Source of the DNA: Bacteroidales bacterium
GTDB taxonomy: Bacteria; Bacteroidota; Bacteroidia; Bacteroidales; UBA932
Assembly: GCA_017938925.1 (NCBI GenBank)
Contig: JAGBAO010000003.1
Location: 1 to 39,540 of the forward strand
Length of the DNA: 39,540 nt
Reading direction: 5' to 3'
The notes below the pieces were generated by a model, which worked only from the letters and a program-made list of their open reading frames with translations, made no database searches and was not told the origin of the DNA. The position numbers and the translations under genes are program-made. Below, piece by piece: positions 34,212 to 39,540 of this stretch. Position 1 is the stretch's first letter. Every line of letters begins with the position of its first letter.

Positions 34212-36068
34212 ATGAAAATGAATAGATATATAGCCCTCATGCTGCTGGTTCTGGTGACTTTGGTTTCATGTGACGGCTTTCTTGACAGGAAACCGCTTAC
34301 CGAGCCATCAAGCGATACATATCTCTCGTCGGAGGAACAGATCCGCAGCTATGTCAACGGCCTGTATATGTCACTGCCGTGTCTTACTCAGTACGGAACA
34401 GGAGTGCGGTCTCAGGAGAAGGACAGCGACAACATACTCTCAGAGAAGTACAATCCCAGAATCAACGGGGAATTCACCTCCTTCAGCGGCGAGAAGGATT
34501 GGTCCGAAGCCTATTCGAATCTTCGCAGCGTCAACTGGTTCTTCGAGTATTACAGACTGCCGGAGTCTGATGAAACCGAAGCGACGGCCTCACTGCGCGG
34601 AGAGGTTCACTTCCTGAGGGCCTGGTGGCATTTCGTCCTTCTGAAGAAGTTTGCGAACGTACCTGTGATGGATGCCTTGTGGGATGGGAATGCCACTCTG
34701 GAAGGGCTTCAGATTCCGGCTTCCGGGCGTAAGGATGTTGCTCTTTTCATTCTCTCGGATCTTGAAAAGGCGATAGGACTCCTGCAGGGGCGCAGCGTGT
34801 CTTCCGGTCTGAGAATCAATCGGGAAACAGCACTTGTGATGGCCATGAATGTGGCTCTTTATGAAGGCTCATGGGAGAAATATCACAAGGATGACGGATT
34901 TGCGGCAGAGCATCCGGATCCTCAGATGTTCTTTTCCAAGGTCATGGAATATGGAGACTCGCTCTTTGCCATGATGCCTCCGGATATGGGACTCAACACA
35001 GTGGAGACAGATCCGTTCGGTGCAGTTGACGGCGGCGAGGCCTTTTCACACCTTTTCAACCAGAAGGACTATTCTGATGTACCGGAAGCACTTTTCTGGA
35101 AGAAGTATGATGTGTCTCAGGGTGTGCAGCACAGCCTGACGAGCCTTCTCGCTTCCGGAACTGTCGACAGTGAGGCGGCTGCAGGACTGACTAAGTCTCT
35201 TGTGGACAACTATCTCAATGCAGACGGCTCGTTCATAGTCCCGTCAGACCCTCGGTTCAAGGATTTCAACGAGACCTTTGCAGGACGTGACCGTCGTCTT
35301 TATGAAACTGTCATGAGCACGGGGCACAAATTCCGTTCGACCACCATGACAAGGCCTATGAGGGTTGCGGAATATATGTATCCGGGAGATGCCTCCGAAG
35401 AAGAAGTGGCCGCACATAACGCCGCCATCTACCCTCCTCGTCTGGGTGGGGACGGGAACGGGCGCAACATTACAGGATATCATACAGCCCTTGGAGTGGA
35501 CACGACATATGTCAGCAGCACGTTCTGGGATACGGGGCTTGTCATGGTCCGGTATGCAGAGGCTCTTCTGGCCTACGCAGAGGCGGCAGAAGAATTGGGA
35601 CAGTGCACGGACGAGGTTCTGGCAAAGACCATCAGACCTCTGCGTGAAAGAGCGGGAGTGGCGTGGCAGACTCCGATGACAGATCCTTCATTCACCGACT
35701 ATGGCTATCCGCTGACTCCCAATATGCAGGAAATACGTCGTGAAAGACGCAGCGAACTTGCCCTTCAGGGTTTCAGGCTTGATGACATCCTCAGATGGCG
35801 TGGCCATGAGGTCCTTGCAGGAAGAAGAGGACGCGGGGCATATTTCGGGAATGACGGAGTGCTGTACAGGTCCTTCAACCGTAACGATGCCGCAGTGATG
35901 GAAGTGGTGAGGAACATCCCTGTGGACAGCGAAGGATGGATGGATCCGTTGAAGGATAAACTGCCTGCGGGTTATGGATTCCGGCCGGACAGGGACTACC
36001 TGCTTCCGATCCCTCCTGACGAACTTTCCCTCGACCATGAACTGAAGCAGAACCCGAACTGGGAATAA
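34212..36068 (+). CDS. SusD/RagB-family glycan-binding lipoprotein
   Basis: A 618-residue surface lipoprotein (lipobox TLVSC, Cys20) that forms the lid of the SusC channel and captures glycan. The family opening CDGFLDRKPLTEPSSDTYLS, the helical TPR-like region with LRGEVHFLRAWWHFVLLKKFANVPV, and the C-terminal IRRERRSELALQGFRLDDILRW and LLPIPPDEL, followed by QNPNW, are all characteristic when read as short motifs. Length is at the upper end of the normal range. It lies between susC and the GH16 gene. Confidence 0.95.
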   Translation: MKMNRYIALMLLVLVTLVSCDGFLDRKPLTEPSSDTYLSSEEQIRSYVNGLYMSLPCLTQYGTGVRSQEKDSDNILSEKYNPRINGEFTSFSGEKDWSEAYSNLRSVNWFFEYYRLPESDETEATASLRGEVHFLRAWWHFVLLKKFANVPVMDALWDGNATLEGLQIPASGRKDVALFILSDLEKAIGLLQGRSVSSGLRINRETALVMAMNVALYEGSWEKYHKDDGFAAEHPDPQMFFSKVMEYGDSLFAMMPPDMGLNTVETDPFGAVDGGEAFSHLFNQKDYSDVPEALFWKKYDVSQGVQHSLTSLLASGTVDSEAAAGLTKSLVDNYLNADGSFIVPSDPRFKDFNETFAGRDRRLYETVMSTGHKFRSTTMTRPMRVAEYMYPGDASEEEVAAHNAAIYPPRLGGDGNGRNITGYHTALGVDTTYVSSTFWDTGLVMVRYAEALLAYAEAAEELGQCTDEVLAKTIRPLRERAGVAWQTPMTDPSFTDYGYPLTPNMQEIRRERRSELALQGFRLDDILRWRGHEVLAGRRGRGAYFGNDGVLYRSFNRNDAAVMEVVRNIPVDSEGWMDPLKDKLPAGYGFRPDRDYLLPIPPDELSLDHELKQNPNWE

Positions 36069-36089
36069 TCATCCTCATCTTATTGACGT

Positions 36090-36878
36090 ATGAAGACATT
36101 GAACTATATAACGGCTGTTCTGTTTGTTGTTGCATCGTTCTCGGATACAGTGCAGGCCAGGGATTTCAAGCTTGTCTGGCGGGATGATTTCAGAGGGCGT
36201 GCGCTGGATGATGAAAAATGGTCAAGGATACCCCGGGGACAGTCGGACTGGAGAAACTATATGTCCTTTCATGAGGACCTGTGTGAACTCAAAAGAGGAA
36301 AACTTGTCATCAAGGCTGTAGCTAATGACGGTGTCGAACCTTCGGATACGGCGAAATTTCTTACGGGAGGCATATATACGAAGGACAAGTTCTCGATATG
36401 CGAGGGCAAGGTGGAGATCAGGGCAAGATTCGAGTCAGGAACGAGCGTCTGGCCGGCACTATGGATGCTTCCGCAGGAGGGAAAGTGGCCGGATGCCGGT
36501 GAAATAGATATCATGGAACATCTGAACCATGACAGGTTCGTGTATCAGACAGTACACACCGGATACACAATGGTGTCAGAGAACAGATACAACCCTGTGA
36601 GTCATGTCAAAGTGAACATCGATCCTTCAGAATACAATGTGTACGGAGTGGAGATACATCAAGACTGCGTAATCTTTCTGCTGAATGGGAAAGAGACTCT
36701 GAGATATCCCCGTCTTGAGTCCGGTGAACATTCGGGAAACACCCAGTTCCCCTTCGGTACCCCATACTATATATTGATGGACATGCAGATAGGCGGTTCC
36801 TGGGTTGGTGATGCTGTCGGCACAGACCTTCCGGTCAGCATGTACATAGATTGGATAAAGGTGTATGAGCGGTTGTGA
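36090..36878 (+). CDS. Secreted GH16 family glycoside hydrolase
   Basis: A 262-residue protein with a cleavable signal peptide (likely cleavage after VQA, residue 23). The GH16 active-site motif EIDIME is present at 138-143, with E138 the expected nucleophile and E143 the acid/base, preceded by WPALWMLPQEGKWPDAG. The beta-jelly roll is complete and there is no extra binding domain. GH16 enzymes are endo-acting retaining enzymes on beta-1,3/1,4-glucans, galactans or mucin O-glycans. The EIDIMEHLN version is compatible with laminarinase-type or O-glycanase-type GH16; the substrate cannot be fixed. It is the only degradative enzyme of this small locus. Confidence 0.93.
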   Translation: MKTLNYITAVLFVVASFSDTVQARDFKLVWRDDFRGRALDDEKWSRIPRGQSDWRNYMSFHEDLCELKRGKLVIKAVANDGVEPSDTAKFLTGGIYTKDKFSICEGKVEIRARFESGTSVWPALWMLPQEGKWPDAGEIDIMEHLNHDRFVYQTVHTGYTMVSENRYNPVSHVKVNIDPSEYNVYGVEIHQDCVIFLLNGKETLRYPRLESGEHSGNTQFPFGTPYYILMDMQIGGSWVGDAVGTDLPVSMYIDWIKVYERL

Positions 36879-36934
36879 GGGTCTCTCATAGTCAACACGG
36901 ATGTGTAGTGTAGTCGAATATAAAACGAATTGAA

Positions 36935-37198
36935 ATGAAAAAGAGAAATTCAGTTTCCATCGCACTCCTCATCATGATAGGAGTGACGATATGCGGGTGC
37001 AGGTCGGCTGATGCCGAAGGGAAGAATGTCAGACGGACGGAATTCAGGATATCATCTGTCCCGGAGTCACGACTCGGATATGGTGTCGGCATGTCAGGAT
37101 CTGACAAGGATTCGGTAAATGAAAGAATCAGCGAAAACTGGCGTCGCGACCTTATTCTAGGACGAGGTACGGTTCTGTGTACGGAACCTCATAAATGA
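36935..37198 (+). CDS. Very small predicted lipoprotein at the end of the polysaccharide locus
   Basis: An 87-residue open frame with a convincing lipoprotein signal (MKKRNSVSIALLIMIGVTICGC, lipobox TICGC, Cys22 when read in short parts). The mature part is about 65 residues, charged and without a recognised domain. It ends two bases before the stem of the operon terminator. It may be a genuine small surface protein or the 5' remnant of a larger lipoprotein gene lost by deletion. Its position, 56 bases after the GH16 gene, puts it in the same transcript. No function is assigned. Confidence 0.55.
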   Translation: MKKRNSVSIALLIMIGVTICGCRSADAEGKNVRRTEFRISSVPESRLGYGVGMSGSDKDSVNERISENWRRDLILGRGTVLCTEPHK

Positions 37199-37200
37199 CA

Positions 37201-37243
37201 GTTCGGCAGGCAAAAACGACATTTTGCCTGCCGAACCATTTTT
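37201..37243 (+). terminator. Terminator of the susC-susD-GH16 operon
   Basis: 37201-37215 pair perfectly with 37222-37236 (15 bp) around a six-base loop (ACGACA), followed by CATTTTT. The A-run at the 3' end of the left arm makes it suitable in the other direction as well. Confidence 0.92.
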
Positions 37244-37346
37244 CGGAGTTTTGCAAATATAGTAAAAAAGTCTTTCAATAATCCAGGTGAATTTAAATAT
37301 GTTATTTTCTTTTATGTTTTAACTTAAAAATTAGCGGTTTAGAGGC

Positions 37347-37376
37347 TTGCTTTTCTCGAAATATTAAATAATTTTG
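37347..37376 (+). promoter_or_regulatory. Promoter of hppA
   Basis: TTG at 37347-37349 and TAATTTTG at 37369-37376 match the -33 and -7 elements with a 19-base spacer. The leader to the ATG at 37419 is about 35 bases and A-rich (AAATAACACTAAATAACA). Confidence 0.7.
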
Positions 37377-37418
37377 TTGTCCCTATGCCGAGAAATAACA
37401 CTAAATAACAATAACATT

Positions 37419-39540
37419 ATGACTAACCTATTCTATCTTGTGCCTGCGGCGGCAGTGGTGGCTCTGCTGTTCGCTTATCTGTTCTTCAAGCAGATGATGA
37501 AGGAAAGCGAGGGAACTGCGACGATGAAGCAGATCGCGAAATTCGTCAGGGAAGGAGCTATGGCTTATCTGAAGCAGCAGTATAAAGTCGTAGTAATCGT
37601 CTTTATCATTCTTGCCCTCCTTTTTGCTGTTCTCGCATATTTAGGAGTTCAGAACAGCTGGGTGCCTTTCGCATTCCTTACGGGAGGTTTCTTCTCAGGC
37701 CTTGCCGGCTTCGTGGGAATGAAGACCGCCACCTATGCTTCAGCAAGAACAGCCAATGCGGCTCAGAGGTCTCTCAACTCAGGTCTTAAGGTGGCCTTCC
37801 GAAGCGGTGCCGTGATGGGACTTACCGTCGTGGGACTGGGACTTCTCGACATCGCGATCTGGTGGGTGATCCTCAACCATTTCGTCGATATCGAAGGAAC
37901 ACAGAAGCTCGTCTTCATCACCACAACGATGCTGACCTTCGGCATGGGTGCTTCGACCCAGGCTCTCTTTGCACGTGTAGGTGGAGGTATATATACAAAG
38001 GCTGCAGACGTGGGAGCGGACCTTGTGGGAAAGGTTGAGGCAGGAATTCCTGAGGATGATCCTCGCAACCCTGCAACAATCGCTGACAACGTGGGTGACA
38101 ACGTGGGTGACGTGGCAGGTATGGGTGCAGACCTTTATGAGTCATACTGCGGATCCATCCTTGCGACAATGGCCCTTGGTGCTGCGGCATATTCGGCTGT
38201 AGGCACTGAGGCTCAGATGAAGGCGATCCTCGCACCTATGCTCATCGCTGCAATCGGAGTCGCCCTCTCGATTCTCGGTATTTACGTGGTCCGCACAAAG
38301 GAAGGAGCCGGCATGGATCAGCTTCTGAAGTCTCTCGGACGCGGAACCAACCTCAGTTCCATCCTTATTGCCGGTGCGACTTTCGGAATCATGTATCTCC
38401 TCGGCCTTGAAAACTGGTGGGGTTTCTCGCTCTCAGTGGTTGTCGGACTTTTTGCAGGCGTGATCATCGGTCAGGCTACGGAGTATTATACATCCCATTC
38501 ATATCGCCCTACTCAGAAACTTGCTGAGGCTGCTGAGACAGGTCCTGCAACAGTGATCATCTCAGGTGTGGGTCTCGGAATGCTTTCGACAGCAATTCCT
38601 GTGGTCACCATCGCAGTGGCCATCCTCCTTGCATATCTCTGTGCAAACGGATTCGACCTTTCGTTCTCGGCAGACAGTCTCAGCACAGGTCTCTACGGCA
38701 TCGGTATCGCAGCAGTGGGTATGCTTTCGACTCTCGGAATCACCCTTGCTACTGACGCATACGGCCCTATCGCCGACAACGCCGGCGGTAATGCCCAGAT
38801 GAGCGAGCTCGATCCTGAGGTGCGCAAGCGTACAGACGTTCTTGACGCTCTCGGAAACACAACCGCTGCGACAGGAAAGGGCTTTGCAATCGGTTCGGCT
38901 GCCCTCACCGGTCTGGCTCTCCTTGCATCTTATATAGAGGAAATCAAGATAGGTCTCACTCATCTTGGAAAGCAGATCGTTGACGTGGCAGGTAATACGA
39001 TAGATGCTGCTCAGGCAACCATTCCGGACATCATGGCATACTATCATGTTGACCTTATGAACCCTGTGGTTCTCGTGGGTGTGTTCATCGGTGCGATGAT
39101 GTCGTTCCTCTTCTGCGGTCTGACAATGAATGCCGTGGGCCGTGCAGCTCAGAGCATGGTGACTGAGGTCCGCCGTCAGTTCCGCGAGATCAAGGGTATC
39201 CTCACCCGCGAGGCGACTCCTGACTACGCACGCTGCGTGGAGATCTCCACAAAGGGTGCTCAGAGGGAGATGCTTCTTCCTTCGCTCATCGCGATCATCG
39301 TCCCTGTCCTTGTAGGCCTCATCCTTGGTCCTGCCGGCGTGATGGGTCTTCTCATCGGAGGTCTTGGCTCAGGCTTCGTTCTTGCCGTCTTCATGTCCAA
39401 CTCGGGTGGTGCCTGGGACAATGCCAAGAAGTATGTCGAGGAAGGCCATCTGGGAGGAAAGAATTCCGAGGCTCACAAGGCAACCGTGACCGGTGACACC
39501 GTGGGTGACCCGTTCAAGGACACGTCAGGCCCGTCGCTCA
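37419..39540 (+). CDS. hppA: Membrane-bound ion-translocating pyrophosphatase (3' end outside the window)
   Basis: The first 707 residues of a polytopic pyrophosphatase that couples PPi hydrolysis to ion pumping across the inner membrane. The substrate-site sequences are present: YTKAADVGADLVGKVEAGIP (as motif DVGADLVGKVE), DDPRNPATIADNVGDNVGDVAGMG read as DNVGDNVGDVAG, and at the end TGDTVGDPFKDTSGPSL. GNTTAATGKG has Ala where potassium-independent enzymes have Lys, so this is the potassium-dependent class, which includes sodium and dual sodium/proton pumps. The start is ATG 37419. The frame stays open to the last base; judging by the family only the last 25-30 residues are missing. Confidence 0.97.
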   Translation, partial: MTNLFYLVPAAAVVALLFAYLFFKQMMKESEGTATMKQIAKFVREGAMAYLKQQYKVVVIVFIILALLFAVLAYLGVQNSWVPFAFLTGGFFSGLAGFVGMKTATYASARTANAAQRSLNSGLKVAFRSGAVMGLTVVGLGLLDIAIWWVILNHFVDIEGTQKLVFITTTMLTFGMGASTQALFARVGGGIYTKAADVGADLVGKVEAGIPEDDPRNPATIADNVGDNVGDVAGMGADLYESYCGSILATMALGAAAYSAVGTEAQMKAILAPMLIAAIGVALSILGIYVVRTKEGAGMDQLLKSLGRGTNLSSILIAGATFGIMYLLGLENWWGFSLSVVVGLFAGVIIGQATEYYTSHSYRPTQKLAEAAETGPATVIISGVGLGMLSTAIPVVTIAVAILLAYLCANGFDLSFSADSLSTGLYGIGIAAVGMLSTLGITLATDAYGPIADNAGGNAQMSELDPEVRKRTDVLDALGNTTAATGKGFAIGSAALTGLALLASYIEEIKIGLTHLGKQIVDVAGNTIDAAQATIPDIMAYYHVDLMNPVVLVGVFIGAMMSFLFCGLTMNAVGRAAQSMVTEVRRQFREIKGILTREATPDYARCVEISTKGAQREMLLPSLIAIIVPVLVGLILGPAGVMGLLIGGLGSGFVLAVFMSNSGGAWDNAKKYVEEGHLGGKNSEAHKATVTGDTVGDPFKDTSGPSL

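Noticed and set aside
37155-37195. Second hairpin (GGTTC/GAACC) inside the end of the small lipoprotein gene as a terminator
   Set aside because: The stem is short and not followed by T; the perfect 15-bp stem at 37201-37236 is the convincing terminator.

Overview
The window comes from a chromosome of the order Bacteroidales (Bacteroidota). The evidence is the promoter boxes of the TAnnTTTG type, a SusC/SusD polysaccharide locus with a hybrid two-component regulator, BACON and fimbrillin-like lipoproteins, and Bacteroidota-specific families (DUF4270, DUF3098, DUF4294, a half-length glycogen-synthase homologue). The family or genus cannot be fixed from the sequence alone.

Layout, left to right. 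Positions 1-140 are the 3' end of a group II intron (domains V and VI plus a probable maturase C-terminus). A promoter near 220 then opens a tightly packed operon, 271-9427: four predicted lipoproteins (FISUMP-like, TlpA/thioredoxin-like, double-BACON, fimbrillin/SusE-like), uvrC (its GTG start overlaps the stop of the fourth lipoprotein) and a PnuC-family transporter. acpP stands alone with a strong terminator. A minus-strand pair (glycogen-synthase-like protein and a DUF4270 lipoprotein with a Gly/Tyr-rich tract) diverges from an envelope cluster ftsX-DUF3098-uppP-lpxH (cell division, undecaprenyl phosphate recycling, lipid A synthesis). lpxH converges on, and overlaps, a minus-strand DUF4294 gene.

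Positions 16373-26951 are the second half of the classical S10 cluster plus the spc and alpha clusters: rplP-rpmC-rpsQ-rplN-rplX-rplE-rpsN-rpsH-rplF-rplR-rpsE-rpmD-rplO-secY-map-infA-rpmJ-rpsM-rpsK-rpsD-rpoA-rplQ. Unusually, the run starts at rplP with its own promoter and leader. The genes that normally precede it (rpsJ to rpsC) are not upstream in this window. A GAAA-capped terminator closes the run.

Positions 27025-37198 are a compact polysaccharide utilisation locus. A 1297-residue hybrid two-component regulator on the minus strand diverges from susC, susD, a secreted GH16 glycoside hydrolase and a very small lipoprotein, closed by a 15-bp-stem terminator. SusC lacks the usual N-terminal carboxypeptidase-like extension. 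The window ends inside hppA, a membrane pyrophosphatase whose residues predict potassium dependence and hence a sodium or sodium/proton pump.

Most genes are housekeeping. No defence system, CRISPR array, tRNA or rRNA was found. The more unusual points are the split ribosomal cluster and its leader, the lipoprotein operon coupled to uvrC, the Gly/Tyr tract, the glycogen-synthase-like protein without the substrate-binding motif, the SusC variant and the repeated motifs in the regulator/susC intergenic region.
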